NCBI GenBank assembly: GCA_004352715.1
Contig: SCFE01000019.1
Span: forward strand, 1,231,771 to 1,295,770
DNA from: Hofstenia miamia
Lineage: Eukaryota; Xenacoelomorpha; Acoela
Direction: 5' to 3'
Length of the DNA: 64,000 nt
The position numbers and the translations under genes were made by a program. Positions within the stretch are counted from its first letter, which is position 1; each line of letters opens with the position of its first letter. Below, piece after piece: positions 1-10,609 of this stretch. The notes under the pieces are model-generated. The model was not told the DNA's origin. It saw only the letters and a list, made by a program, of their open reading frames with translations, and did not search any database.

Positions 1-112
1 GCCATGTAATTTGAATTCGATATTAATTTGTGAAAACAATTGCTCGTCACTTGAACTTTTGACAAATCACATGTGGACGTTTACGCTCCACGTCGATTTT
101 GATAGCACCATA

Positions 113-701
113 TTAAAGCAGAACTTTCTGCAAGTTGGCAACTAAAACGGTGACAGGTAATTGTTTAGCAGTAAATATGTTTATGAAAATTTCTATAAAT
201 ATGTGAAACCAGGAGAGAATCATTGATGGAGAATAAACTCCTTATTATCTACTTATTTTTACTCGGTTTGATTATTAATTAAAATGCGCAGCTAGGCGAT
301 CCATGCTTGTGCCGATCACTAGGCTGTTGTGAGGGATGAAATGGTTTGTTGCCTAGATTGAAACAACACATATTATTTAGGAATAGGTATAGGGGNGGCA
401 ACGCTAGGATAATTCGGGTTAAAGCAGAAATTTCTGCAAGTTGGCAACTAAAACGGTGACAGGTACTTGTTTAGCAGTAAATATGTTTATGAAAATTTCT
501 ATAAATATGTGAAACCAGGAGAGAATCATTGAAGGAGAATAAACTCCTTATTATCTACCTATTTTTACTCGGTTTGATTATTAATTAAAATGCGCAGCTA
601 GGCGATTCATGCTTGTGCCGATCACTAGGCTGTTGTGAGGGATGAAATGGTTTGTTGCCTAGATCGAAACAACGCATATAGGTTGGGAATAGGTATAGGG
701 G
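113..701. repeat. Imperfect 285-bp direct repeat (two copies)
   Basis: A unit at about 113-395 recurs at about 419-701, separated by a short linker that contains one N. Both copies run from 'ttaaagcagaa' through 'ggtgacaggta', 'accaggagagaatcattga' and 'gccgatcactaggctgttg' to 'gaataggtatagggg'. They differ by scattered substitutions. No coding potential is visible. The linker begins 'aggggnggcaacgc', and the segment right of copy 2 ends 'gatcgccaccc' followed by 'taggtat' at 787-793. That resembles worn hAT-type ends, but the match is too weak to define an element. The unit is probably part of a transposon. Confidence 0.8.
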
Positions 702-787
702 CTTTTAACCACTGCCTAGCTGGCTATTGATACATCTCGCTTGTTGCATATAGTAACAAATACGAAATAATGCGAGATCGCCACCCT

Positions 788-1097
788 AGGTATTATCTAT
801 CTTTACTTATCTTATTTTAGATCCAAATTGTTGTTTACCTTGGACTCATAATGACCGAAAATGGCCCTTTATATACAGACACTGGTAATAAATAATTTTA
901 TTGAAATAATTTCAATAAATAATATTGAAATAATTTATTTTACCAACAGAAAATAAAAATAATTTATTTTTGGGAAAAAATAANATCCTTACAGTACTTT
1001 ATAGATATGCATATATTTACTTTAGGAAATTTATGAACTCCTTTTGTTGAGATTCCCCTCTTTTCTGTAAATATTTTAATTTTAGCACAAAATTTTA
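788..1097. other. AT-rich spacer, no feature seen
   Basis: Low-complexity AT-rich sequence with a single N near 984. I see no open reading frame, terminal repeat or recognisable motif. Confidence 0.6.
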
Positions 1098-1742
1098 AAT
1101 AATTTTATTTTTAAAAAATACTAATGAAATTAGATGAACACAGCTATGGCTACCCAATGACACATAAACCTATTGTGATTAATTTATAAGCAAAAGAACA
1201 ATGGTAAATGGTAAGCATAGCATGAATAATCTGTCTAAAGAAACACTGAAATGAAACTTGATATTCATCATCATTGTAAATCTTCCCACTAATTCTAAAA
1301 TTAACACAAATAAAATTTTCAATTTTTAATTTCGCCAGTGATCGGAATTTTCTTTCAAGATTAATTTTTGTTCTTCATTTTCATCAGCACAAGAATTAAA
1401 TTGACTCTGTTAAATATCTACTTCAGACTCATTCATTTGTATCTCTCTGCTTAACTGTTCTTTCAGTGATGTTCCTAGTTACCCCACGAAAATAAATATT
1501 TCGTTTTTTTAATTCACAAATTCATATATTTTAATATAATTTAGTTTTCTTGAAATGTACTTGTTGTATTGGTTACGTTTACCCCATATTTGCCTGAAAT
1601 GTACTGGGATACTAGTTACTATTTACCATGATGCGTCCTGGCATACTTGTCACCCTGTAGTGTCTATTGTACATAATTGTAATCTTTGTCGCTTGTGTTT
1701 TAATAAAACGATTTTACTCATTTGTACTGTCAAATCATTACA
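1098..1742 (+). mobile_element. 5' LTR-like region of a Ty3/gypsy retrotransposon
   Basis: The stretch ends in CA immediately before a PBS-like sequence and the gag start, as an LTR should. A polyadenylation-type 'aataaa' lies near its 3' end, at about 1702. Two parts recur downstream of the protease: 1098-1230 matches 2976-3107, and 'gttcctagttacccca' near 1469 matches 'gttcctacttacccca' near 3154. That supports calling the two regions a worn LTR pair. The exact 5' boundary is not certain, because no TG start with a paired copy could be fixed. Confidence 0.5.
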
Positions 1743-1760
1743 TGGTGACAGAGGTGGGAT
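1743..1760 (+). promoter_or_regulatory. Primer-binding-site-like sequence
   Basis: The sequence starts TGGTGACAGAGGTGGGAT, directly after the CA that ends the LTR-like region and overlapping the gag ATG at 1759. The TGG start, purine-rich body and position are typical of tRNA primer sites in gypsy-type elements. The priming tRNA was not identified. Confidence 0.5.
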
Positions 1761-2316
1761 GGCATTCAAAACATTGAAGCCTCTTCCCTTTGATATCGAT
1801 AGTCCAAGTATAGCAATCGAATGGACCAAATGGAAACGCAGCTTTATGCTGTTCATGGAAGCCACTGAGGTTGACGAAACGCCGGACAATTCTGCTTCGA
1901 TGCATTGGAGACGCAGCAAATGAAGTTTTTTACGAATTTTACATGGCCAAGAAGAGAGGATAAAAATAAATTCGAAATTGTCATGAAGAAACTGGATTAT
2001 TACTTTAAACGAGGAACCAATGAAGATTTGAACGATTTCAATTTTTCAAGCTCTCTAAATCTAACGTGAAAAATGACAAATTTGTGAATATGTTAATAAC
2101 CCAGGCAAAACCCTGCAATTTTAGACCACTCAAAAATAGTATTATTCGGGATCGAATTATATTCTCAATTCAAGACATTTGATTGCAAGAAAGACTTTTA
2201 AGATAACCCAATATCGATCTCCAAAAAACTAATCAATTCTGTCGCGCAGCTGAGGAAACGACCGAACATTTACGGCAACTGAAAATTGATGATGAAGATG
2301 TTAACAACAAACAAGA
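1759..2316 (+). pseudogene. Ty3/gypsy gag remnant, frameshifted
   Basis: Gag packages retrotransposon RNA in a cytoplasmic particle. The frame opens at the ATG at 1759 with a segment rich in W and K (PFDIDSPSIAIEWTKWKRSF), typical of the N-terminus of gypsy gag. It breaks at about 1893-1925, where the reading moves to another frame. Further pieces of gag are recognisable at about 2146-2310, including 'RDRIIFSIQD' and 'AAEETTEHLRQLKID', which resemble the region before the zinc knuckles. Several stops and frame changes separate the pieces, so no intact protein can be made. The match is to the general gag pattern; no database comparison was possible. Confidence 0.7.
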
Positions 2317-2359
2317 AATTGATTCTATTAGACGAAGAAAGAATCAGTTAAGCACGCAA

Positions 2360-2614
2360 TATTATGAATGTAGACAATGTGGAAGGAATCCTGCGGCTAG
2401 AAATTGTCGAGAAAAAGTGCAATAAATGCGGCAAGCCGNNNNNNNNNNNNNNNNNNNNNNNNNNNNNNNNNNNNNNNNNNNNNNNNNNNNNNNNNNNNNN
2501 NNNNNNNNNNNNNNNNNNNNNNNNNNNNNNNNNNNNNNNNNNNNNNNNGAGAAAAAGTGCAATAAATGCGGCAAGCCGAACCATTTCGCGGTAAAATGCA
2601 GAGCCCATTTCCAA
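2360..2614 (+). pseudogene. Gag zinc-knuckle region interrupted by an N gap
   Basis: A CCHC knuckle (C-X2-C-X4-H-X4-C, CNKCGKPNHFAVKC) is read at about 2556-2600. A poorer first knuckle (CRQCGRNPAARNC, lacking the histidine) lies just before the gap at 2439-2548. Zinc knuckles bind genomic RNA in retroelement gag. The 30 bases on the left of the gap (2409-2438) are repeated exactly on the right (2549-2578), so the gap is probably an unmerged contig overlap rather than missing sequence. Confidence 0.75.
2439..2548. other. Assembly gap, 110 N
   Basis: A run of unknown bases inside the gag zinc-knuckle region, flanked by identical 30-base ends. Confidence 0.99.
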
Positions 2615-2647
2615 TGAAACTCTTTTCACTACCAAAAACGCCAAGAT

Positions 2648-2974
2648 TTGGACAACTTGGATGAAGAAGAATCAAGTTATGAATGCGATGCTATTCCTTC
2701 GTCAAAGGGAGAACCAAGAATTAAAGACATTACAACAACCATCCTAATTGAAGACTATCCCCTTAACATCAAAGTTGATTCTGGTGCTCAATGTAACGTC
2801 TTACCATTAAAAATCCTAAAAGAAATTGAAAAGAAGTCTAAGAAAAAGATACCAATATCACGATCTCGTGGCAAGCTTACTGGTTATAACGGACAGAATA
2901 TTCCAATCAGTGGAGATGTCAAATTACCTACTGTCATAGAAAGGAATAAGCGAAAATTAAATGTGAAATTCCCA
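2648..2974 (+). pseudogene. Ty3/gypsy retropepsin (aspartic protease) remnant
   Basis: The protease cleaves Gag and Pol during particle maturation. An open frame shows the catalytic D-S-G-A box with Asp at residue 44 (about 2777), followed by 'QCNVLPL', which is the usual arrangement in gypsy proteases, and a flap-like 'GYNGQNIPISG' further on. Homology stops at about 2974, where the sequence jumps directly into the LTR-like repeat 2976-3172. Reverse transcriptase, RNase H and integrase are absent. The element is therefore an internal-deletion derivative. Its gag frame is also broken upstream. Confidence 0.8.
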
Positions 2975-2975
2975 A

Positions 2976-3172
2976 TAATTTTATTTTTAAAAAATACTAA
3001 TGAAATTAGATGAACACAGCTATGGATACCCCAATGGCACATAAACCTATTTGATTAATTTATAAGCAAAAGAGCAATGGTAAATGTTAAGCATGGCATG
3101 AATAATAATTGAATATAATTTTCTCATTGTTTATCATTTCTATTTACCACACTGTTCCTACTTACCCCATTC
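2976..3172 (+). mobile_element. 3' LTR-like remnant
   Basis: Positions 2976-3107 repeat 1098-1230 at high identity, and 'gttcctacttacccca' near 3154 repeats a sequence near 1469. Compared with the upstream copy, about 240 bp are missing internally. It follows the protease fragment directly, as a 3' LTR would after loss of the rest of pol. Confidence 0.6.
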
Positions 3173-3821
3173 GATGATACTCAATGGAGTTGGTCAAATT
3201 TTTTGTATTCAAATTCAACACCTATTCCAAAATCTAAAAATAAATGTGTGTGGAACATCAAAAGTCCGCATAATATTTTTAATTTTGGAATTTATTGATT
3301 TTAGCAAGAGCTTTACATTTTTGAATTGGTTGATTTTCTTGGATTTTATCGACATATTTAACAATATTGATTGAATTTGAGACTAAGCACACTTTCACAC
3401 GTAATCTTATGCGATTGGTCTATTTTGTCAAACATAATGCAAAAATGTCATAAACACAACATGCTATTGTTAAAGCGTAATTTGAAATTTGAAGAAAATT
3501 TAAAAAATTGCACAAATTCTATGTTTTCATTTTTGAAGTCAGTAGATAATAGTGAAATTCATGCATAGTGATGAATTCTAAAAATTGAAAATTGAAAAGT
3601 TTGGGCCTATTCTAAAAATTTTTTTTGTATCTGTCCCTGTGTACATCAGAAAATACTGAAAATTTTAGCCTTAGCTGGCAACTGCGAATTTTTACTTTTG
3701 TTTCTTGATGTGATTTGCTTTTTAAGAGAGGACTCAACTCCTTCATCTGAGGGAGCACAAATACTTTACCTTCGTAGAGTTTATGCAAATAATGGAAAAA
3801 ATCATTTACCCTCGATATTAA
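3173..3821. other. AT-rich stretch without a recognised gene
   Basis: Only short reading frames are present. One, at 3698-3895 (65 codons), runs into block A and is not recognised. No terminal repeats or RNA gene are evident. Confidence 0.5.
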
Positions 3822-3959
3822 CTTTAGATACTAATAATATAGTTCAGCTTTGTGAACATTTAAATAAAGGCTTTACCGTTTATGCTTTATATTAATCCTT
3901 GTCGAAAATTATTGCAACTAGCTCCATGTTTTTGCTTTTTTGTTCTGTCATAATTCCTA

Positions 3960-4140
3960 ATTGTGTACAATCGAATGGTTTTCAATAACATTATTTCCCA
4001 TCAGAGCTATGCTAGTAATGAATTGGCTGGCTCCATGAGAGTTTGAAGTGATGAAGGGGCCTCCACAGTCGCTTGATCTAAAAAAAAATTTAGAACATTT
4101 AATCAGATGAATGCCATGACGCATGTCGGAACTTATTAAC
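3960..4140 (+). pseudogene. Tc1/mariner transposase fragment (deleted copy)
   Basis: This is the same fragment as 10610-10890 but lacks about 106 bp that cover the catalytic-Glu 'IEN' box and what follows it. Only the part leading up to 'QSLDL' remains. The break falls in an A-run (gatctaaaaaaaaattt). Confidence 0.55.
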
Positions 4141-4379
4141 GACAAGAGTGCTTCTACCCACCACTCATTTATTTTTGTCCATTTAACTATTACGTGCTGT
4201 ATTTTTTTATATTAAAATAAACATTGTTTTTGTGGTATGCTACTTCGTTTTTTACAAATTTATCAATTATTCGAAATTTGATAGGTAGAAGAAATAATTG
4301 GTGACAGGGATGCATGTAAACTCGGGTTAGTATGTTAATTCGCGCAATTAGATAAAAATTTGTAAAGATTTTACTTAGG

Positions 4380-4692
4380 AGCTGCATTCATAACGTATGC
4401 TGATGATATCTTAGTTAAATCAACGGAATTTAAAGATTGCAATACTATCTACCCATGCAATCCATTTACGGTTGATTTTCCTAAACAACTTTCCATCCAA
4501 AATTCAACGTTCACAGGGATCAATGACATTTGCATCAACTACATAACAAACTCTACAAAAACTTTAGAAGCTGGCAATTTGAACAATACTGTTAACCTCA
4601 AACTGTTCTCCAATGTTCCAGTACAATTTACTCTTCAAGTTAAGAAAGACATATCAAATACTTATCAAACTGTAACTTATTTTAATTTGTAG
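4380..4692 (+). pseudogene. Unrecognised 100-codon frame with a YADD-like motif (copy 1)
   Basis: A frame without an in-frame ATG at its start reads from about 4371 to the TAG at 4690-4692. It begins FYLGAAFITYADDILVKS, which resembles the catalytic YxDD box of a reverse transcriptase. The rest is unlike RT: it is rich in N, T, S and V, with several N-X-S/T sites, and ends NTYQTVTYFNL. I do not recognise the second half. It may be a chimera of a retroelement piece with another sequence. The frame is identical in the second copy at 11120-11432. That follows from the recent duplication and is not evidence of selection. Confidence 0.35.
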
Positions 4693-5173
4693 AAGTAAAA
4701 AAAGATGCTTTTTGATAAAATGATGTTTTAATTTTCCTCTATATATTATAAATTTTGCCTAACATTGAAATCCTAGCCATCTCAAAATTTGCGGAATGGT
4801 ATTTATTGTAGCAAAGTTTTATGGATATACGTCAAAATGAGGCTCAGCTGAAATCACCTAATGCGTAAAAATGATTAATTCAAAGCCTACATATGCTAAT
4901 TTCAGTGCTCTTTGCTTTATCTTATTTAATGAATATTTAGCAATCACTCTCTTTTACGTTCAAAAACCGGAGAGGAGAAAGCTAGAGGCACCAGCGATTG
5001 AGTAAATGGGAGCAGGTTTAGATCATAAATAAATCATCTATCTTTTGCTGTTTAGATATATATATTAGTTCGCGATTGATAATTTTTAGTAGCGTAACGT
5101 TATGTAAAATGTTTTATTGTGAACTAACTAAAATATACAAGTGTATATAGTAGTTTGTTATGAACCATTAATT

Positions 5174-6173
5174 NNNNNNNNNNNNNNNNNNNNNNNNNNN
5201 NNNNNNNNNNNNNNNNNNNNNNNNNNNNNNNNNNNNNNNNNNNNNNNNNNNNNNNNNNNNNNNNNNNNNNNNNNNNNNNNNNNNNNNNNNNNNNNNNNNN
5301 NNNNNNNNNNNNNNNNNNNNNNNNNNNNNNNNNNNNNNNNNNNNNNNNNNNNNNNNNNNNNNNNNNNNNNNNNNNNNNNNNNNNNNNNNNNNNNNNNNNN
5401 NNNNNNNNNNNNNNNNNNNNNNNNNNNNNNNNNNNNNNNNNNNNNNNNNNNNNNNNNNNNNNNNNNNNNNNNNNNNNNNNNNNNNNNNNNNNNNNNNNNN
5501 NNNNNNNNNNNNNNNNNNNNNNNNNNNNNNNNNNNNNNNNNNNNNNNNNNNNNNNNNNNNNNNNNNNNNNNNNNNNNNNNNNNNNNNNNNNNNNNNNNNN
5601 NNNNNNNNNNNNNNNNNNNNNNNNNNNNNNNNNNNNNNNNNNNNNNNNNNNNNNNNNNNNNNNNNNNNNNNNNNNNNNNNNNNNNNNNNNNNNNNNNNNN
5701 NNNNNNNNNNNNNNNNNNNNNNNNNNNNNNNNNNNNNNNNNNNNNNNNNNNNNNNNNNNNNNNNNNNNNNNNNNNNNNNNNNNNNNNNNNNNNNNNNNNN
5801 NNNNNNNNNNNNNNNNNNNNNNNNNNNNNNNNNNNNNNNNNNNNNNNNNNNNNNNNNNNNNNNNNNNNNNNNNNNNNNNNNNNNNNNNNNNNNNNNNNNN
5901 NNNNNNNNNNNNNNNNNNNNNNNNNNNNNNNNNNNNNNNNNNNNNNNNNNNNNNNNNNNNNNNNNNNNNNNNNNNNNNNNNNNNNNNNNNNNNNNNNNNN
6001 NNNNNNNNNNNNNNNNNNNNNNNNNNNNNNNNNNNNNNNNNNNNNNNNNNNNNNNNNNNNNNNNNNNNNNNNNNNNNNNNNNNNNNNNNNNNNNNNNNNN
6101 NNNNNNNNNNNNNNNNNNNNNNNNNNNNNNNNNNNNNNNNNNNNNNNNNNNNNNNNNNNNNNNNNNNNNNNNN
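5174..6173. other. Assembly gap, exactly 1000 N
   Basis: The round size suggests a nominal gap of unknown true length. By comparison with the 11.9-16.3 kb region between A' and B', several kilobases could be missing. Confidence 0.99.
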
Positions 6174-6203
6174 TTTATACCTTAATTTTTAGTAGTAGAA
6201 ACT

Positions 6204-6446
6204 ATGACGGAAAGACCTACTAATGGTAATAGTGATCGCATTGGTGACTGCATCACTAAGAATTTTAAACATAGTAAAATACATTCCTTCTTTAAAAGTC
6301 CACATGCACGAGTAGAATCTGTATCAGAAACATCCACTAATGTTCATAATGAAGATCAACAAGAGAGTGAAGATACCATTTCACAACCCCAAATCTCCCC
6401 TTTTAGTTATTTAAATCATTTCAAATTGCCAAAAATAAGCTATTAA
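6204..6446 (+). pseudogene. Short unrecognised frame, 80 codons, probably transposon-derived
   Basis: An ATG-initiated frame (MTERPTNGNSDRIGD...) contains a FFKSP segment and a Ser/Thr/Glu/Gln-rich tail, ending HFKLPKISY. The composition is like the unstructured N-terminus of some transposases, but no domain is visible and I do not assign a function. It is followed at about 6581-6614 by a G/C-rich end reading 'cttccggggcccctg', which resembles a DNA-transposon terminus (CAGGGGCCCC on the other strand). Only the last part of the frame survives in copy 2, right of the gap ending at 16257. Confidence 0.3.
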
Positions 6447-6734
6447 AATATTTTAAAAAATGGTTTGAATTTGATTTAGATAGACAAATATTTAATGTTT
6501 TTCGTTAATTTTTAATATTATCTAACGTTTACCAACATAATGTTAATTTGTTTTCATAATAAGTTTTTAATTAAAATTAGCCCCCCCCAGTTCAAAATTG
6601 CTTCCGGGGCCCCTGTTCGTTGAAACATCTTTAAATTGATCTTTGTTCAAAGTTTTCCACTCCATTAGGAAGCGCTTGAATGACCCAATTTCAGGTGAAC
6701 ATGAGATGCCTAGGCATGCTTGAAACACTAAATC

Positions 6735-7334
6735 CTAATAATATTTCCAATATATGATGCGAAATACAAGGTGTAAAAAATCTCTTCCCAAAAGGTGCTC
6801 AAGAAGTACGCAAGCTCCTGCCAAACTTCCATTGTTAGATGCTGTCGTATCAAAAATCATATCATGAACTGAATCCTCTATCTGCCATTCTTGCAATGCA
6901 TTGTATACAGATTCCGTCATAACTTTGCCTGTACTATTTTGAATCTTTGGAGCCCTAGTAATTTCTTCTCTCCCATTCCTGAAACACGGTATGGGAAATA
7001 GATCCACCTTTTTTCAATGTCATATCTGCTAAAGTTTTCCTTATTTGAAGTTCTCAAAAGTTTTCTTTCTTTTTGTTGACGTTGGATTTTTCTTGTTGGC
7101 TAGTTCCAAGGGTCTTAGATGTTTCAAAAAGTTTCAGAGTATCAGAGTTGCAGAATGGTCACTTACATATGAGCGGCCAATTGCACGAGCTAAGTGAGGA
7201 GACAAAATGCTTCGAAGTTGTTGAGATATTATTATTTAAAAGATGACACACATTTTCATTCTAATATGTCACATTCTAGTTTTCCAAGACCACATTGTGT
7301 GGCACTGGAAGCCAAATTTTAAGGTCTCCCTCAT
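6735..7334 (-). pseudogene. FDTTASN-family transposase fragment (copy 1)
   Basis: On the minus strand the fragment reads, with one or more frame changes, a region ending in 'KIQNSTGK', then 'EWQIEDSVHDMIFDTTASNNGSLAGACVLLEHLLGRDFLHL'-type sequence given here only in parts: FDTTASNNG, GACVLLE, LGRDFLHL. From general knowledge, this FDTTASN-G-GAC-LLE-LGR pattern belongs to uncharacterised transposase-like proteins common in invertebrate genomes, probably with an RNase H-like core. Upstream (about 7140-7330) weaker matches continue in other frames (LARAIGRSYVSDHSATLIL). The gene is truncated by the gap at 7335 and broken near 7010-7080. Confidence 0.65.
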
Positions 7335-8334
7335 NNNNNNNNNNNNNNNNNNNNNNNNNNNNNNNNNNNNNNNNNNNNNNNNNNNNNNNNNNNNNNNNNN
7401 NNNNNNNNNNNNNNNNNNNNNNNNNNNNNNNNNNNNNNNNNNNNNNNNNNNNNNNNNNNNNNNNNNNNNNNNNNNNNNNNNNNNNNNNNNNNNNNNNNNN
7501 NNNNNNNNNNNNNNNNNNNNNNNNNNNNNNNNNNNNNNNNNNNNNNNNNNNNNNNNNNNNNNNNNNNNNNNNNNNNNNNNNNNNNNNNNNNNNNNNNNNN
7601 NNNNNNNNNNNNNNNNNNNNNNNNNNNNNNNNNNNNNNNNNNNNNNNNNNNNNNNNNNNNNNNNNNNNNNNNNNNNNNNNNNNNNNNNNNNNNNNNNNNN
7701 NNNNNNNNNNNNNNNNNNNNNNNNNNNNNNNNNNNNNNNNNNNNNNNNNNNNNNNNNNNNNNNNNNNNNNNNNNNNNNNNNNNNNNNNNNNNNNNNNNNN
7801 NNNNNNNNNNNNNNNNNNNNNNNNNNNNNNNNNNNNNNNNNNNNNNNNNNNNNNNNNNNNNNNNNNNNNNNNNNNNNNNNNNNNNNNNNNNNNNNNNNNN
7901 NNNNNNNNNNNNNNNNNNNNNNNNNNNNNNNNNNNNNNNNNNNNNNNNNNNNNNNNNNNNNNNNNNNNNNNNNNNNNNNNNNNNNNNNNNNNNNNNNNNN
8001 NNNNNNNNNNNNNNNNNNNNNNNNNNNNNNNNNNNNNNNNNNNNNNNNNNNNNNNNNNNNNNNNNNNNNNNNNNNNNNNNNNNNNNNNNNNNNNNNNNNN
8101 NNNNNNNNNNNNNNNNNNNNNNNNNNNNNNNNNNNNNNNNNNNNNNNNNNNNNNNNNNNNNNNNNNNNNNNNNNNNNNNNNNNNNNNNNNNNNNNNNNNN
8201 NNNNNNNNNNNNNNNNNNNNNNNNNNNNNNNNNNNNNNNNNNNNNNNNNNNNNNNNNNNNNNNNNNNNNNNNNNNNNNNNNNNNNNNNNNNNNNNNNNNN
8301 NNNNNNNNNNNNNNNNNNNNNNNNNNNNNNNNNN
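7335..8334. other. Assembly gap, exactly 1000 N
   Basis: A nominal gap. The equivalent of 17421 onwards in the second copy of block B would be expected here. Confidence 0.99.
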
Positions 8335-9460
8335 ACATTGAGCAGTGAGAGCATAGCATATGATAATGCATAGAGAACACGAGCGACAAAATATTTCACT
8401 CTGCTAATTAACTGCATCACTAATCACACTAATTCTGCATGGTGCCTGAAGCTTCGTTAAGAAGGCTCTGATTCAGCAATGAATTGTTGATGACATTCTT
8501 GTGCTTGGGTCAATTTTGAAAACATTATTTTTGAATTAAATCCAAATGTTTCAATTAATAATTTTGTCGTCAGGTTTTCGGGTCTGTAAAATTTTGAAGC
8601 TGTCAGTCATTGCATTTCAGTTACTCAAATAAGTCAGAACGAGCAGCAAGTAGTGCAAGTAACAAATACTAGCAAGCGCGCTTTGTTAATGAACTGGTGG
8701 TAATTTGTGTAAATTTACATTCGATCATTTTGCAATTGTTATATATTTTGGTCAGGAATGAATCATACATTTTGTTCNTTGGCAATTGGTTTACGGGCAT
8801 GTTAACGTAATGTTAACGTTAATTTTGTCTGCGGTTCGATTTTCACTTGTTAACGTATTGAATTTGGATCGCTTCCCTTACATGAAACTATTAAAACTAT
8901 GGTCTACAATTTTTAAAGCTATTTAAAAATTTATAAAAGAAGTGCCAAAGAATATGTTTTTAAAAAATTATTTGATTTATTTGGCTATCATCAACCAACT
9001 GATGTTTAAGCTATTCTTATTATTGAACATCATGTAAGCCGTAGAATGTGTGTCATATAAATAACAAATTTCAAAATAGAAAATTTAGGCCTATAAGCAC
9101 TAATGTATATTAGGGCTATGTGAATGCGACTATTGCAGTCCGGGTAAAGAAAAACTGGATCCTGTTATTCAAGAGTTGAATGTCGCATCCCTCTCATGTA
9201 TGCTTACACAGATTCTTTAGTGTTGTATATATTCAATTAACATTGATGAAATAATATATAAAAATGGAGGTTAAAATTAATAGGAGAAATATTTAGTTAT
9301 GGCGTACATATTCGGTTCGGTTGAGTTGTTTTCGTAGACTTCTCTCACTATTACTTCTTCACTTACGTGGTATTTCAATAAATTTCCAATTATTATAGAT
9401 GATTTCACGTTTATATCACTGCATTGAAGTAGTGGTTGACAATTCCAAATCTACAAAACC
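8335..9460. other. Contig between two 1000-N gaps, no gene seen
   Basis: AT-rich sequence with an N at about 8778. I found no open frame, terminal repeat or similarity to other parts of the window. Confidence 0.5.
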
Positions 9461-10460
9461 NNNNNNNNNNNNNNNNNNNNNNNNNNNNNNNNNNNNNNNN
9501 NNNNNNNNNNNNNNNNNNNNNNNNNNNNNNNNNNNNNNNNNNNNNNNNNNNNNNNNNNNNNNNNNNNNNNNNNNNNNNNNNNNNNNNNNNNNNNNNNNNN
9601 NNNNNNNNNNNNNNNNNNNNNNNNNNNNNNNNNNNNNNNNNNNNNNNNNNNNNNNNNNNNNNNNNNNNNNNNNNNNNNNNNNNNNNNNNNNNNNNNNNNN
9701 NNNNNNNNNNNNNNNNNNNNNNNNNNNNNNNNNNNNNNNNNNNNNNNNNNNNNNNNNNNNNNNNNNNNNNNNNNNNNNNNNNNNNNNNNNNNNNNNNNNN
9801 NNNNNNNNNNNNNNNNNNNNNNNNNNNNNNNNNNNNNNNNNNNNNNNNNNNNNNNNNNNNNNNNNNNNNNNNNNNNNNNNNNNNNNNNNNNNNNNNNNNN
9901 NNNNNNNNNNNNNNNNNNNNNNNNNNNNNNNNNNNNNNNNNNNNNNNNNNNNNNNNNNNNNNNNNNNNNNNNNNNNNNNNNNNNNNNNNNNNNNNNNNNN
10001 NNNNNNNNNNNNNNNNNNNNNNNNNNNNNNNNNNNNNNNNNNNNNNNNNNNNNNNNNNNNNNNNNNNNNNNNNNNNNNNNNNNNNNNNNNNNNNNNNNNN
10101 NNNNNNNNNNNNNNNNNNNNNNNNNNNNNNNNNNNNNNNNNNNNNNNNNNNNNNNNNNNNNNNNNNNNNNNNNNNNNNNNNNNNNNNNNNNNNNNNNNNN
10201 NNNNNNNNNNNNNNNNNNNNNNNNNNNNNNNNNNNNNNNNNNNNNNNNNNNNNNNNNNNNNNNNNNNNNNNNNNNNNNNNNNNNNNNNNNNNNNNNNNNN
10301 NNNNNNNNNNNNNNNNNNNNNNNNNNNNNNNNNNNNNNNNNNNNNNNNNNNNNNNNNNNNNNNNNNNNNNNNNNNNNNNNNNNNNNNNNNNNNNNNNNNN
10401 NNNNNNNNNNNNNNNNNNNNNNNNNNNNNNNNNNNNNNNNNNNNNNNNNNNNNNNNNNNN
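9461..10460. other. Assembly gap, exactly 1000 N
   Basis: A nominal gap that removes the left edge of the second copy of block A. Confidence 0.99.
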
Positions 10461-10609
10461 CTTTAGATACTAATAATATAGTTCAGCTTTGTGAACATTT
10501 AAATAAAGGCTTTACCGTTTATGCTTTATATTAATCCTTGTCGAAAATTATTGCAACTAGCTCCATGTTTTTGCTTTTTTGTTCTGTCATAATTCCTAAT
10601 TGTGTACAA

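Larger units (their letters stand above)
3822..5173. repeat. Block A, copy 1 of a large near-identical duplication
   Basis: The sequence recurs at 10461-11935 with very few substitutions. Differences include loss of about 106 bp here inside a Tc1 fragment (after 'gcttgatcta' near 4080) and about 20 bp near 4800 ('tgtatgacagaaatttgagt' is present only in the other copy). This copy ends at a 1000-N gap and the other copy begins at one. High identity with a few clean indels suggests either a recent duplication or two haplotypes placed in series. Confidence 0.85.
6174..7334. repeat. Block B, copy 1 of the large duplication
   Basis: Positions 6337-7334 recur at 16327-17420 with about 90 extra bases in the second copy near 17070-17160 and scattered substitutions. 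This copy is bounded on both sides by 1000-N gaps. Confidence 0.85.

Noticed and set aside
4190-4387. Minus-strand 65-codon frame, also at 10930-11127
   Set aside because: Present in both block copies only because of the duplication; no domain. A 'ttggtgacaggg' on the plus strand within it resembles a primer-binding site, but no LTR could be shown.
5141-10473. Long open frames of 345-383 codons at 5141-6223, 7243-8420 and 9399-10473
   Set aside because: They consist almost entirely of N; no real coding sequence is seen.
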